Below, piece after piece: positions 1 to 8,541 of a stretch of 64,000 nucleotides of DNA. Origin of the DNA: UBA668 sp046086305. Its GTDB lineage: Bacteria; Actinomycetota; Acidimicrobiia; Acidimicrobiales; Ilumatobacteraceae. The translations under genes were made by a program, and so were the position numbers. Where the stretch lies: contig JBJSXI010000044.1 in assembly GCA_046086305.1 (NCBI GenBank), forward strand, positions 1 to 64,000. The letters are read 5' to 3'. Positions within the stretch are counted from its first letter, which is position 1. Each line of letters starts with the position of its first letter. The notes under the pieces are model-generated. The model did not search any database. It saw nothing but the letters and a program-made list of their open reading frames with translations, and was not told where the DNA came from.

Positions 1-2
1 CC

Positions 3-545
3 GAGATCACGCGCGCGCACGGCGCGCGCTCGGTGCGCGTCGCTGCCGACGAGGCCGAGCGCGCGCTGCTGTGGAAGGGTCGCAAGACCGCGTTCGGTGC
101 GGTGGCCCGGATCAAGCCGAACTACTACCTGCACGACACGGTCGTCCCGCGTCGGGTACTGCCCGACGTGCTGCGTGCCGTGTACGAGATCGTCGACCGC
201 CACGGGTTGCAGGTGGTGAACGTGTTCCATGCCGGTGACGGCAACTTGCATCCCCTGCTCGTGTTCGATCGCGCCGAACCCGGTGTGCTCGAGCGTGTTC
301 ACGCGGCGGGGGAGGAGATCGTGCGTGTGTCGGTGGCGGCCGGAGGGGTCCTCAGCGGTGAACACGGCATCGGACTCGAGAAACGCGACCTGATGCCGCT
401 GATGTTCAGCCCGGATGATCTCGCCGCGCAAGAGTCGCTCCGGCGAGCCTTCGACCCGAGCGGGTTGGCCAATCCGACCAAGGTGCTGCCCTCCCCGGCG
501 GGATGCGGTGATCTCCAGCATGTGCCCGATGGGGCGTGGGTGTGA
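3..545 (+). CDS. glcD: Glycolate/D-lactate oxidase FAD subunit GlcD, C-terminal part (5' truncated by window edge)
   Basis: The reading frame is open from base 3, so the start lies outside the window; about 180 C-terminal residues are present. The sequence matches the C-terminal cap of GlcD-type FAD-linked oxidases of the VAO/PCMH family: a GDGNLHP motif, then SGEHGIGLEK, then a closing stretch with FDP and NP residues. GlcD oxidises glycolate or D-lactate and passes electrons to the iron-sulfur subunit GlcF. The stop at 543-545 overlaps the GTG of the next gene in a GTGA, so glcD and glcE are probably translationally coupled. The substrate cannot be told from this fragment; D-2-hydroxyacid dehydrogenase is the alternative. 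Confidence 0.88.
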   Translation, partial: EITRAHGARSVRVAADEAERALLWKGRKTAFGAVARIKPNYYLHDTVVPRRVLPDVLRAVYEIVDRHGLQVVNVFHAGDGNLHPLLVFDRAEPGVLERVHAAGEEIVRVSVAAGGVLSGEHGIGLEKRDLMPLMFSPDDLAAQESLRRAFDPSGLANPTKVLPSPAGCGDLQHVPDGAWV

Positions 546-1405
546 TCGACCTCGACGACTTCGCCGCCGCCGTCGGCACCGATGGCCCGGTCACGATCTG
601 TGGAGCATCGACCCGCGGCGGGCCGGTTGTCGGGGTGCGCGCCGTCGGGGCGCCCGCCGGGATCGTCGAGCTGCATCCCGATGAGATGACCGTTCGCTGC
701 GGCGCAGCAACCCCCGTCGACGAGCTTGTCGATGCCCTCGCCGAGTACGGCCAGACCGTCGCCCTGCCGCCGGGCGGCACGGTGGGCGGCGCTCTTTCGG
801 TCGGGCACTCCGACATCCGCCGACTCGGCTGGGGACCGATACGCGACACGCTCCTCGGGGCACGGTTCGTGTCGGCCGCTGGGCAGGTGATCTCGGCAGG
901 TGGCCCGACCGTGAAGAACGTGAGCGGCTTCGACATCTGCCGGCTCCTCGTCGGTGCGCGCGGCACGCTCGGCTTCCTCGGCGAGGTGATCCTACGCACC
1001 CGGCCGCGCGCCCGGGCAGCCCAGTGGGCGAGCGCGCCCGCGCCGACGCTGGCCGAGGTCGATGCCCGCACCGCACCGCTCTACCGCCCGACGAGTGTGC
1101 TGTGGAACGGTGCGACCATGTGGGTCCTCGTCGAAGGTCACCCGCGCGATGTCGAGGAGCAACTCGTCGCCTTCACGGCGTGCAGCGAACCGCCATCGAT
1201 CCCCACCGGTGGACGGCGGTCCCTCGCCCCCGCCGATCTGGGCGCGCTCGAGGGAGAGTTCGTCGCCGAGATCGGGGTCGGCATCGTCCACCTGCCTGCA
1301 CCATGCGAACCGCCGGACCGTCCCGCCCGGCTGGTTGCGCTCGGTGCGTCGGTGAAGGCGGCGTTCGACCCGACCGGTCGTCTCAACCCGGGGATCGATG
1401 TCTGA
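542..1405 (+). CDS. glcE: Glycolate oxidase FAD-binding subunit GlcE
   Basis: This protein of about 287 residues is an FAD-binding (PCMH) partner of GlcD. The region near residues 75-145 carries the flavin-site pattern PPGGTVGGALSVG, then GPTVKNVSGFD and RGTLGFLGEV, typical of GlcE. It lacks the C-terminal substrate cap of GlcD, as GlcE does. The GTG at 542 is chosen because it overlaps the glcD stop in GTGA; another GTG at 536 would add two residues. With GlcD and GlcF (3138-4256) it would form the three-subunit membrane-associated glycolate oxidase. The gene between GlcE and GlcF is unrelated and broken. Confidence 0.88.
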   Translation: MIDLDDFAAAVGTDGPVTICGASTRGGPVVGVRAVGAPAGIVELHPDEMTVRCGAATPVDELVDALAEYGQTVALPPGGTVGGALSVGHSDIRRLGWGPIRDTLLGARFVSAAGQVISAGGPTVKNVSGFDICRLLVGARGTLGFLGEVILRTRPRARAAQWASAPAPTLAEVDARTAPLYRPTSVLWNGATMWVLVEGHPRDVEEQLVAFTACSEPPSIPTGGRRSLAPADLGALEGEFVAEIGVGIVHLPAPCEPPDRPARLVALGASVKAAFDPTGRLNPGIDV

Positions 1406-2309
1406 CGAGACACACCGTCGCGCGCCCGGAGCGCTCGATCGAACCGCCGCCGGTGTGTTGGCAGCCCGTGCCGCCGACCAGTGGCACCTTCCGGCACCCG
1501 TTGCGGTGAGGGTGGGCTCGAATGCGCTCTTCGTCGCCGGCGACGACGTCGTACTCCGCGTGGGACGGCAGGGCGACGTCCGGCATGAGGCGCTGGTGAG
1601 GAACCTCGTCGCTGCCGGTGTTCGCACACCGCTGCCGATCGACGGGTACGAGCCGATGGACGATCCTGCCGCGGGACTGCGGGTGACGGCGATCGAACGC
1701 CTCCACCCGTTCGGCCCGACCGACTGGGTCGAGGTCGGCCGAATGGTGCGCCGTGTGCACGACGTCGATCCGGCCATCCTCGCGACGGATGGTCCGCTCG
1801 GGCACACCGCCGAGACGCCGTACTGGCAGTTCGACCGGTTGCTCGACGAGTGCCTCGCCGATCCGCCGGTACCGATCGACGACACGACTGCCGCATCGCT
1901 GCGGCGAGCCGCCCTCGAGGTGGGCGCGCTCGATGCAGCCGACGGCCTCTAGGTGGTGTGCCACGGTGACGTGCATCCCGGCAACGTCGTCACCACCGCA
2001 CAGGGGACCTACCTGCTCGACTGGGACCTCTGTGCGCTCGGGCCCGTCGCGTGGGACCACGCCCCGCTGATGACGTGGACGTCGCGCTGGGGTGGTGAGC
2101 CCGGGATCTACGAACGCTTCGCCGATGGCTACGGCGTGACGATGCGCGGCGACGACCTCGCCGAACGTCTGGCCACGGGTCGGCTGCTCGCAGCGACATT
2201 GCTGCGCCTGCAGGCCGCACGACACGATCCAGGCGCTTGTGAGGAAGCCTGCCGCAGGCTGGTGTTCTGGCGCGGTGATCACGATGCGCCGCAGTGGCGC
2301 CCGGCGTGA
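1398..2309 (+). pseudogene. Aminoglycoside/choline phosphotransferase-like gene interrupted by in-frame TAG
   Basis: The frame beginning ATG at 1398 (8 bases inside glcE) encodes an APH-fold kinase of about 303 residues, but a TAG at 1950-1952 stops it after 184 residues. The same frame continues without shift to 2309. The stop falls just before the catalytic loop CHGDVHPGN and the metal motif LLDWD, so the upstream product alone would be inactive. A single base change (for example TGG to TAG) would restore the frame. Options are a recent nonsense mutation, a sequencing error or readthrough. The small-molecule substrate is unknown; family members phosphorylate aminoglycosides, choline, homoserine or similar alcohols. 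Confidence 0.75.
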
Positions 2310-2313
2310 TCCG

Positions 2314-3108
2314 TCACGTCGGCTGGCACACCGGGCAGTACCAGCAGTCGCGACCGCCGAGGGTTGCCGTGGTGATCGGCGTGGTGCAGCGCAGGCAGCG
2401 ATCGCGGTGGTACACGTAGGTGGTCGTGCCGCGTCGGCTGCGGCCACGTGGCACCTCGACCTCGCGCCGATCGACCGTGACGATGCGGTTGTCGCGGACC
2501 CCCTGTCGCAGCATCGACACCACGGTCGCCCACATCGCAGCGAGCTCGTCCTCGGTACACGCACTGCCGGGACGCTCGGGATGGATGCCGAGGGCGAAGA
2601 GCACCTCGGCCCGGTACACATTGCCCACCCCGGCGATCACCCGCTGATCGAGCAGTAACGCACCGGTCGAGCGCTCGCTCGCGAGCATCCGCTCGACGAA
2701 CGGTCCGGGACGGCCGTCGCGTCGCAGCGGATCGGGGCCGAGTCGGGCGACGATCTCATCCCGACGAGCGGGCGACCCGAGACTGCAGTCGGTCGGACCC
2801 GACAGGTCGATCGTCGCCGCCTCGCTCTGCAGGCGCATCCGCACCTCGCCACGTGGCTCGGGGGTCTCGGCACCCTTGGTCACCCGGTAGCGACCGAACA
2901 GGCCGAGGTGCACATGGCCGACGAGCCCGTTCGCCCAGTGCAGGAACAGGTGCTTGCCGTAGGGCTCGATGCGGTCGAGCACCTCACCGTCGACGAGTCG
3001 GGCCTCCTCCGCGAAGCGGCCCTGGGGCGAACTGACGCGCACGACTCGGCCGACGAGCAGCGGTGTGTGGTCCTTGGCGATGCGGTGGATCGTGTGGCCC
3101 TCGGGCAT
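2314..3108 (-). CDS. nei: Endonuclease VIII-like DNA glycosylase (Fpg/Nei family)
   Basis: This 264-residue base-excision-repair glycosylase/AP lyase begins MPEGH, the Nei form of the N terminus (Pro2 is the Schiff-base nucleophile, Glu3 the general acid). Lys in YGKHLF matches the conserved beta-clamp lysine. The H2TH region runs near residues 140-170 (LLLDQRVIAGVGNVYRAEVL). A C-terminal zinc finger has Cys pairs in RCLRC and CWYCPVC. It removes oxidised bases, mainly pyrimidines, from DNA. It converges with the broken kinase gene, and its -10 hexamer overlaps that of the divergent glcF. It resembles mycobacterial Nei1; Fpg is less likely because of MPEGH. Confidence 0.9.
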   Translation of the reverse strand: MPEGHTIHRIAKDHTPLLVGRVVRVSSPQGRFAEEARLVDGEVLDRIEPYGKHLFLHWANGLVGHVHLGLFGRYRVTKGAETPEPRGEVRMRLQSEAATIDLSGPTDCSLGSPARRDEIVARLGPDPLRRDGRPGPFVERMLASERSTGALLLDQRVIAGVGNVYRAEVLFALGIHPERPGSACTEDELAAMWATVVSMLRQGVRDNRIVTVDRREVEVPRGRSRRGTTTYVYHRDRCLRCTTPITTATLGGRDCWYCPVCQPT

Positions 3109-3118
3109 GACGCCGACG

Positions 3119-3124
3119 ACGCTA
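3119..3124 (-). promoter_or_regulatory. -10 hexamer of nei
   Basis: Minus-strand TAGCGT lies 10 bases before the nei ATG. It shares two base pairs with the glcF -10 on the other strand, so the two promoters cannot easily be occupied at once. Confidence 0.5.
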
Positions 3125-3128
3125 CGGT
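3123..3128 (+). promoter_or_regulatory. -10 hexamer of glcF (leaderless type)
   Basis: TACGGT ends 9 bases before the glcF GTG at 3138, with no Shine-Dalgarno sequence between. This is consistent with transcription starting at or next to the start codon. Confidence 0.55.
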
Positions 3129-3137
3129 GAATGTGCC

Positions 3138-4256
3138 GTGACGCTCCATCTCGACTCCAAGGATCTGGCGACGTGCGTCGGCTGTGGGCTGTGTCTCCCG
3201 CATTGCCCGACCTTCCGCGTCAGCGGTGAGGAGGCACTGTCACCGCGTGGGCGGATCGCAGCGATGCGGGCGGTCGAGTGGGAGGGTGCCGAGGTGAGCG
3301 GGGCATTCGTCCGGTTCATGGAGACCTGTGTGCAGTGTCGGGCATGCGAACCGGCCTGCCCGTCGGGTGTGCCCTATGGGCGCCTGCAGGAGAGTGTGCG
3401 CACGTCGCTCGCCGCCACGGGGCGGATCACACCCCGGTGGCAGCGCATGGCCTACTGGTTCCTCCCGCGCCACCGACTCCTGCTCGCCGGATCGACGGCC
3501 CTCGCCCTGGCGCAGCGGGTGATCCCACTGGGGTCGAGGCTGCCGCGGATCCCCGTACGCCGCGGGCGACGGGTGCGCTCGACCGGCACCGATGTGTGGC
3601 TGTTCGGGGGCTGCGTGATGGACGCGTGGATGCGACCGACGCACCGCAACACGGTGAAAGTGCTGACGCATCTCGGGGTCGGTGTCACGGTCACCTCCGG
3701 CGGCTGCTGCGGTGCGCTGCACGGACACGCCGGCCTCGACGCCCGTGCCCTCGCGCGGCAGGTGATCGCGTCGATGCCCGGTACGGCACCGGTCGTGGTG
3801 AACAGCGCCGGCTGCGGGGCGGCACTGCGCGACTACGGGCACCTGCTCGGTGATGACGAGGGTCGCCACTTCGCGACGCGTGTCGTCGACGTCGACGAGT
3901 TCGTTGCCTCGCGCATCGACGACCTGCGCCCGACGCGTCGGCTCGGCCCCGTGGCGGTGCACGATCCCTGCCACCTCCGACATGTGCAACGTGCTCACCT
4001 CTCGGTGCGAACCGTGCTGGCACACGTTGCAGACATCGTCGAACTCGACATCGACGGGCTGTGCTGCGGCGCGGGTGGCGCCTACTCGGCCGTCCAACCC
4101 GATCTCGCCGGACGGATCCGCGACCGCACCGTCGACGCCGTGACCCGCTCCGGTGCGCCGGTGGTCGCCAGCGCCAACCCGGGATGTGCGCTCCACCTCG
4201 CAGCGGCCGGCCTCACGGTGCTTCATCCGATCGATCTCGTGGCGAGTGCACTGTGA
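3138..4256 (+). CDS. glcF: Glycolate oxidase iron-sulfur subunit GlcF
   Basis: This 372-residue protein has two N-terminal 4Fe-4S motifs, Cys13/16/19/23 and Cys64/67/70/74 (CxxCxxCxxxC). Two CCG-type cysteine-rich modules follow, SGGCCGALHGHAG and later LCCGAGGAY, the arrangement of GlcF and other succinate-dehydrogenase-like Fe-S subunits. It would accept electrons from the GlcD flavin and pass them toward the respiratory chain. Although it belongs with glcDE it has its own promoter and lies 1.7 kb away, separated by the broken kinase gene and the opposing nei. A lactate-oxidising LldE/LutA-type role is the alternative. Confidence 0.88.
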   Translation: MTLHLDSKDLATCVGCGLCLPHCPTFRVSGEEALSPRGRIAAMRAVEWEGAEVSGAFVRFMETCVQCRACEPACPSGVPYGRLQESVRTSLAATGRITPRWQRMAYWFLPRHRLLLAGSTALALAQRVIPLGSRLPRIPVRRGRRVRSTGTDVWLFGGCVMDAWMRPTHRNTVKVLTHLGVGVTVTSGGCCGALHGHAGLDARALARQVIASMPGTAPVVVNSAGCGAALRDYGHLLGDDEGRHFATRVVDVDEFVASRIDDLRPTRRLGPVAVHDPCHLRHVQRAHLSVRTVLAHVADIVELDIDGLCCGAGGAYSAVQPDLAGRIRDRTVDAVTRSGAPVVASANPGCALHLAAAGLTVLHPIDLVASAL

Positions 4257-4435
4257 CACCCGAAGAACTTGCCGACGATCTCGAACGCCTCGGCGAGGAA
4301 CTCGACGAGGTGATGTTCACCCGACTGCGCGAGGCGGCAGCAGAGGGGCGGGGGCGTCCGCCCGAGGATCGGCGGCTCGTGCAGGCCCGTCGGGCCATCG
4401 ACAAGGCCGTGGGTCTGCTTCGCGGCCCCGGCTGA
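4253..4435 (+). CDS. Small charged hypothetical protein
   Basis: This 60-residue protein starts at GTG 4253, which overlaps the glcF stop in GTGA. It is rich in Glu, Asp and Arg and looks mostly helical (LADDLERLGEELDEVMF and LREAAAEGRG). No motif or signal peptide is visible. Exact coupling to glcF and a normal third-position GC bias support a real gene. It converges with the LOG gene, whose stop is at 4436-4438, leaving no intergenic space. Function unknown. Confidence 0.55.
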   Translation: MTPEELADDLERLGEELDEVMFTRLREAAAEGRGRPPEDRRLVQARRAIDKAVGLLRGPG

Positions 4436-5449
4436 TCAGGCGTCGACGAACCCGTTCACGACATCGATCAGTTCGCGCAGGTCTCCGTACGAGTGCCGAC
4501 CGAACTCGAAGGCGATGCGATGCAGGTCGAGCCGGTCGTTGTCGCGCTGCTCGGGTGCCGACGGCGGCACTGCGGCGAACCCGCCACGGGCACACAGGTG
4601 TCCGAAACGCTCGGCGAGCTCACTCAGCTGTGCGGCGGTCGGTGCCGTGCGCGTGCGGATGACGAGGATCTCGCCGACGTACCGCATCGAATCGTAGTTG
4701 CGGTAAAAGCCGACGATCTCAGCTACCGCGTCCTCGGGGCGCTCGGTGATGAGGTACAGCTGACGGTCGGTTCGTGCGACGAGACCCCGCTCGATCAGCT
4801 GCTCGCGGACGAACGCGTCGACGGTCTCCCAGTACGGGTCACCGGGAGCGTCGAGCAGGACGATCGGCACCGGAATGCCCTTACCGGTCTGGGTGAGGGT
4901 GAGCAGCTCGAAGGTCTCGTCGAGCGTGCCGTACCCGCCCGGCAGGGCGACGAAGCCGCGGCTGTCCTTCACGAGCATCAACTTGCGGGTGAAGAAGTAG
5001 CGCATGCTCACGTACTTGGGATCACCGGCGATCACGGGGTTGGCTCCCTGCTCGAACGGCAGCCGGATCGACACCCCGATCGAGCGGTCCCGTCCGGCCC
5101 CCTCCATCCCCGCCTGCATGATTCCCGGGCCGGCACCGGTGATGACCATCCACCCGGCATCCGCGAGGCCGCGGGCGACCGTGCGAGCGACGTCGTACAG
5201 CGGGTCCTGGGGCTGCACACGTGCCGAGCCGAAGATGGTCGCCTTCGGCGTCGATCCGGTCGCGGCGAACATCGCGAAGGCATCCGACATCTCGCGCAGC
5301 GAGGTGGCGGCGATCTTCAGGTCGAGCGTCGATGGCCGGCGTCCGATCAGGTCGACGGCAGTGCGCAACAGCTGCACCGCCAGACGACGGTCGTAGCCCT
5401 CGGAAATGTCGCCGACCAACTGGGCGATGAGCGCGTCGGGGTCGCTCAC
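4436..5449 (-). CDS. LOG-family protein (TIGR00730-like, possible cytokinin-riboside-monophosphate phosphoribohydrolase or nucleotide hydrolase)
   Basis: This 337-residue Rossmann-fold protein has the LOG signatures GAGPGIM (about residues 106-111) and PGGYGTLDE (170-178). LOG enzymes cleave the N-glycosidic bond of nucleoside monophosphates. This protein carries extra N-terminal (about 65 residues) and C-terminal (about 90 residues) segments compared with the small 190-residue LOG proteins, so it is nearer the longer PpnN-like or actinobacterial type. The GTG start overlaps the tal stop in GTGA, placing it as third gene of tkt-tal-LOG. The link to the pentose phosphate genes is suggestive because the reaction releases ribose 5-phosphate. 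The old label 'lysine decarboxylase' is not supported. Confidence 0.82.
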   Translation of the reverse strand: MSDPDALIAQLVGDISEGYDRRLAVQLLRTAVDLIGRRPSTLDLKIAATSLREMSDAFAMFAATGSTPKATIFGSARVQPQDPLYDVARTVARGLADAGWMVITGAGPGIMQAGMEGAGRDRSIGVSIRLPFEQGANPVIAGDPKYVSMRYFFTRKLMLVKDSRGFVALPGGYGTLDETFELLTLTQTGKGIPVPIVLLDAPGDPYWETVDAFVREQLIERGLVARTDRQLYLITERPEDAVAEIVGFYRNYDSMRYVGEILVIRTRTAPTAAQLSELAERFGHLCARGGFAAVPPSAPEQRDNDRLDLHRIAFEFGRHSYGDLRELIDVVNGFVDA

Positions 5450-6561
5450 GTGTGTCCGAGTGCCGACGCCTTCACCGAGAGCGCAGCGATCAGGTCGTCG
5501 AAACTCTTCTGGAACGACGCGACACCCTGGGTCTCGAGCAACACGGCGACATCATCGACATCCACCCCGACCCCGCCGAGCGCAGCCCAGTCGGAAGTGG
5601 CCCGGTCGACATCGAGATCGATCGTGCGTGCGACGGTGCCGTGGTCGACGAACGCATCGATGGTGGCATCGGGGAGCGTGTTCACCGTGTCGGGTCCGAT
5701 GAGTCGATCGACGTACAGCGTGTCGGGGTAGGCGGGATTCTTCGTGCTCGTGCTGGCCCACAGGGGTCGCTGCACGCGTGCGCCGCGGGCTGCGAGCGCC
5801 TCCCATCGCGGACCGCTGAAGGCCGTGCGGAACAGCTGATAGGCGAGCTGCGCCTGGGCGACTGCGGCCCGACCGCGCAGGGCGAGCGCAGCGGGTGTGC
5901 CGATCGTGTCGAGACGGGCATCGATCTCGGTGTCGACACGGCTGATGAAAAAGATCGCCACCGACGCGATGTCCGACAGGTCGTCGACCCCGGACGCCGC
6001 CCGCCGCTCGAGACCACGGAGATACGCCTCGATCACACGCTCGTAGCGAGCCAGACCGAAGATCAGGGTGACGTTGACGCTGCGTCCCTCGGCGATCATC
6101 TCCTCGATCGCCGGAAGGCTCGCGACGGTGGCGGGGATCTTGATCATCAGGTTGCCACGACCGACGCGCTCATGGAGGTGCCGTGCGGCCGTCAGCGTGC
6201 CCGGCCCGTCGTGGGCGAGTGTGGGATCGACCTCGACGCTGACGAACCCGTCGTGACCGTCGGACGCGGCATACAGCGGAGCAAACGCATCGAGTGCACC
6301 GTTGATGTCGTCGAGGACGAGCGACCAGTAGTGATCGACGATGTCACCACCCGCACGCACCAGATGGGTGAACTGGTCGTCGTAGTCCTGCGACCCTTCG
6401 ATGGCCTTCTGGAAAATCGTCGGGTTGCTCGTGAGCCCGCGGATCCCGCTGGCGATCCGGCGGGAGAGCTCACCCGAGGTGAGGTAGTCGCGACGCAGGT
6501 TGTCGAGCCACGGGCTCTGCCCCTCGCGGCGATGGAGCTCGACGAGCCGATCTGCGGTCAC
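5446..6561 (-). CDS. tal: Transaldolase
   Basis: This 371-residue transaldolase is of the long mycobacterial type. It moves a dihydroxyacetone unit between sugar phosphates in the non-oxidative pentose phosphate pathway. SNPTIF (45-50) is the phosphate/substrate signature, and Lys141 in LMIKIPAT is the Schiff-base lysine. The GTG at 6561 overlaps the tkt stop (GTGA). The frame stays open far upstream inside tkt, but that extension is low-complexity and antisense-like, so the coupled GTG is preferred. It lies between tkt and the LOG gene in one operon. Confidence 0.93.
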   Translation of the reverse strand: MTADRLVELHRREGQSPWLDNLRRDYLTSGELSRRIASGIRGLTSNPTIFQKAIEGSQDYDDQFTHLVRAGGDIVDHYWSLVLDDINGALDAFAPLYAASDGHDGFVSVEVDPTLAHDGPGTLTAARHLHERVGRGNLMIKIPATVASLPAIEEMIAEGRSVNVTLIFGLARYERVIEAYLRGLERRAASGVDDLSDIASVAIFFISRVDTEIDARLDTIGTPAALALRGRAAVAQAQLAYQLFRTAFSGPRWEALAARGARVQRPLWASTSTKNPAYPDTLYVDRLIGPDTVNTLPDATIDAFVDHGTVARTIDLDVDRATSDWAALGGVGVDVDDVAVLLETQGVASFQKSFDDLIAALSVKASALGHT

Positions 6562-8519
6562 GTTGCCTCCCGGGCCACGAGGGCACGTGCGCGTGCGACG
6601 ACGTGCGCGGCATCGATCCCGAGGCGTCGGAGGACCTCTGCGCCGGGAGCACTCGCGCCGAACCGGTCGATGCCGATCGAGTCGTCCGCCCACGTCGCCC
6701 AGCCGAAGGTGGACCCGGCCTCGACCGACAACACCGGCACCCCTGGCGGCAGGATCGCGGCGCGTGCGGCGGCACCTGCACCTGCAAAGCGGTCCCACGA
6801 GGGCATGCTGACCACCCTGGCCGCAACACCGTGCTCGGCGAGCTGGGTTGCCGCGGCGATGCACACCTCGACCTCGCTGCCGGTGCCGACGAGGACGACC
6901 TGCGGTGTGTCGGCGTCGACGACCACGCCGGCACCCACGGCCACCGCCGATCCGTCGGTGCACACACTGAGGTTCTGTCGACTCAGGACGAGCGCAGTCG
7001 GGCCATCGTGTTCGACTGCGGCGCGCCATGCCGCAACGGTCTCGTTGGCATCCGCCGGACGGATCACCTGCAGGCCGGGGAGGGCGCGAAGGGTGGCGAG
7101 GTGCTCGACGGGCTGGTGGGTCGGTCCGTCCTCGCCGACCCCGACCGAGTCGTGGGTGAGGACGAACACGACCTTGGCCCCGCTCAGCGCAGCGAGCCGA
7201 ACGGCTGGTCGCATGTAATCGAGGAAGACGAAGAAGGTGCCTCCGACCGGCAGCACGCCGCCGTGCAACGCCATGCCGACCATCGTCGCTGCCATCGCGT
7301 GCTCGCGCACCCCGTAGTGGATCTGTCGACCCGCCGGATTCGCCGGGCTGGCGGGTTGCTCGCCGGCGAGACGGGTGCCGGTGTTGCCGGTGAGGTCGGC
7401 GGCACCGATCATCACCCCGGGGACGCCGTCGATGGTCGCGTTGATCGCCTTCTCGACCGCCACCCGGGTGGCGATCGACTCACCGCTCGAGAACGACGGC
7501 AGCGAGGTCGTCCAGCCGGGTCGACCCGAAGCGCTCCAGCAGGCGTCCCACTCGGCCCGGTCGATGTCGGCACCCTCGAGTCGCGCCTGCCATGCGGCCC
7601 GCTCGTCGGCACCTCGGGTCGTGCAGTGGGCGCGGTAGGCGCTGACCAGATCTGCGGGTGTCCAGAACGGCTCGTCCGGGATCCCCATGGCCGCCTTGGT
7701 GCGCGACACGTGGTCGGCGGTGAACGGGTTGCCGTGCGCCTCGTGTCGGTCGGTGAGGTCGGGGCTCGGGGTGCCGATGTGCGTACGCAGCACGATGAGG
7801 CTCGGCCGGTCGTCGACCTCGATGGCCCGACGTACCGACGCCTCGATCGCATCGAGGTCGTCGCCGAGATCACCTGCTCGCTCGACATGCCAGCCGTAGG
7901 ACGCGAAGCGTGCGGCGACATCATCGCTACATGTCAGCGAGGTGCTGCCATCGATCGTGATGCCGTTGTCGTCGAAGATGCAGATCAACCGGCCAAGTCG
8001 CTGATGACCGGCGAGCGACGCAGCCTCGTGGCTGAGGCCCTCCATGAGACATCCATCACCGGCGACGACGAACGTGCGGTGATCGACGACGTCACTCCCG
8101 AAGTGGGTGCGCAGACGTCGTTCGGCGAGCGCCATGCCGACCGCGTTGGCGAACCCCTGCCCGAGTGGACCGGTGGTCACCTCGACCCCGGCGGTGTGCC
8201 CCGCCTCGGGGTGCCCCGGTGTCGCCGAACCCCACTGGCGGAACGCTTCGAGATCGCCGCGTTCGAGGCCGTAGCCGCACAGGTACAGCATCGAGTACTG
8301 GAGGATCGACGCATGGCCCGCCGACAGGATGAAGCGATCGCGGTCGTACCAGTGCGGGTCGGCGGGATCATGACGCATCACCCGTCCGTAGAGGACATGG
8401 GCGAGCGGCGCGAGGGCCATCGCCGTGCCCTGGTGTCCGCTCTTGGCACGCAGGGGAGCGTCCATGGCCAGCCCACGAACGACGGAGACGGCGGTGGTTT
8501 CCTGCTCGCGGGTCAGCAC
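6558..8519 (-). CDS. tkt: Transketolase
   Basis: This 653-residue thiamine-diphosphate enzyme transfers two-carbon ketol units in the pentose phosphate pathway. The N-terminal domain shows SGHQGTAM, GHPEAGHT and GPLGQGFANAVGMA. The ThDP/Mg motif is GDGCLMEG followed by an N in DDNGIT. The central pyrimidine domain has the VREHAMA stretch and FVFLDYMRPA; the C-terminal domain follows. Length is normal for bacterial Tkt. The GTG start lies 7 bases after a TACAGT -10, so the tkt-tal-LOG operon is probably leaderless at its first gene. Confidence 0.95.
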   Translation of the reverse strand: MLTREQETTAVSVVRGLAMDAPLRAKSGHQGTAMALAPLAHVLYGRVMRHDPADPHWYDRDRFILSAGHASILQYSMLYLCGYGLERGDLEAFRQWGSATPGHPEAGHTAGVEVTTGPLGQGFANAVGMALAERRLRTHFGSDVVDHRTFVVAGDGCLMEGLSHEAASLAGHQRLGRLICIFDDNGITIDGSTSLTCSDDVAARFASYGWHVERAGDLGDDLDAIEASVRRAIEVDDRPSLIVLRTHIGTPSPDLTDRHEAHGNPFTADHVSRTKAAMGIPDEPFWTPADLVSAYRAHCTTRGADERAAWQARLEGADIDRAEWDACWSASGRPGWTTSLPSFSSGESIATRVAVEKAINATIDGVPGVMIGAADLTGNTGTRLAGEQPASPANPAGRQIHYGVREHAMAATMVGMALHGGVLPVGGTFFVFLDYMRPAVRLAALSGAKVVFVLTHDSVGVGEDGPTHQPVEHLATLRALPGLQVIRPADANETVAAWRAAVEHDGPTALVLSRQNLSVCTDGSAVAVGAGVVVDADTPQVVLVGTGSEVEVCIAAATQLAEHGVAARVVSMPSWDRFAGAGAAARAAILPPGVPVLSVEAGSTFGWATWADDSIGIDRFGASAPGAEVLRRLGIDAAHVVARARALVAREAT

Positions 8520-8526
8520 GACGGCG

Positions 8527-8532
8527 ACTGTA
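8527..8532 (-). promoter_or_regulatory. -10 hexamer of tkt operon (leaderless type)
   Basis: Minus-strand TACAGT lies 7 bases before the tkt GTG at 8519, with no Shine-Dalgarno sequence. Confidence 0.6.
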
Positions 8533-8541
8533 ACGGGCGCC

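Noticed and set aside
1950..1952. TAG as a sense codon in the kinase gene
   Set aside because: TAG ends lepB at 25502-25504, and no other gene in the window needs TAG readthrough.
6562..7029. N-terminal extension of transaldolase by about 155 residues
   Set aside because: Lies inside tkt, is Arg/Gly-rich, and would remove the GTGA coupling. Transaldolase length is right without it.
5452..7218. 588-residue plus-strand reading frame opposite tal and tkt
   Set aside because: It is the antisense shadow of well-recognised genes; high-GC third positions leave it open. No family resemblance and no promoter.
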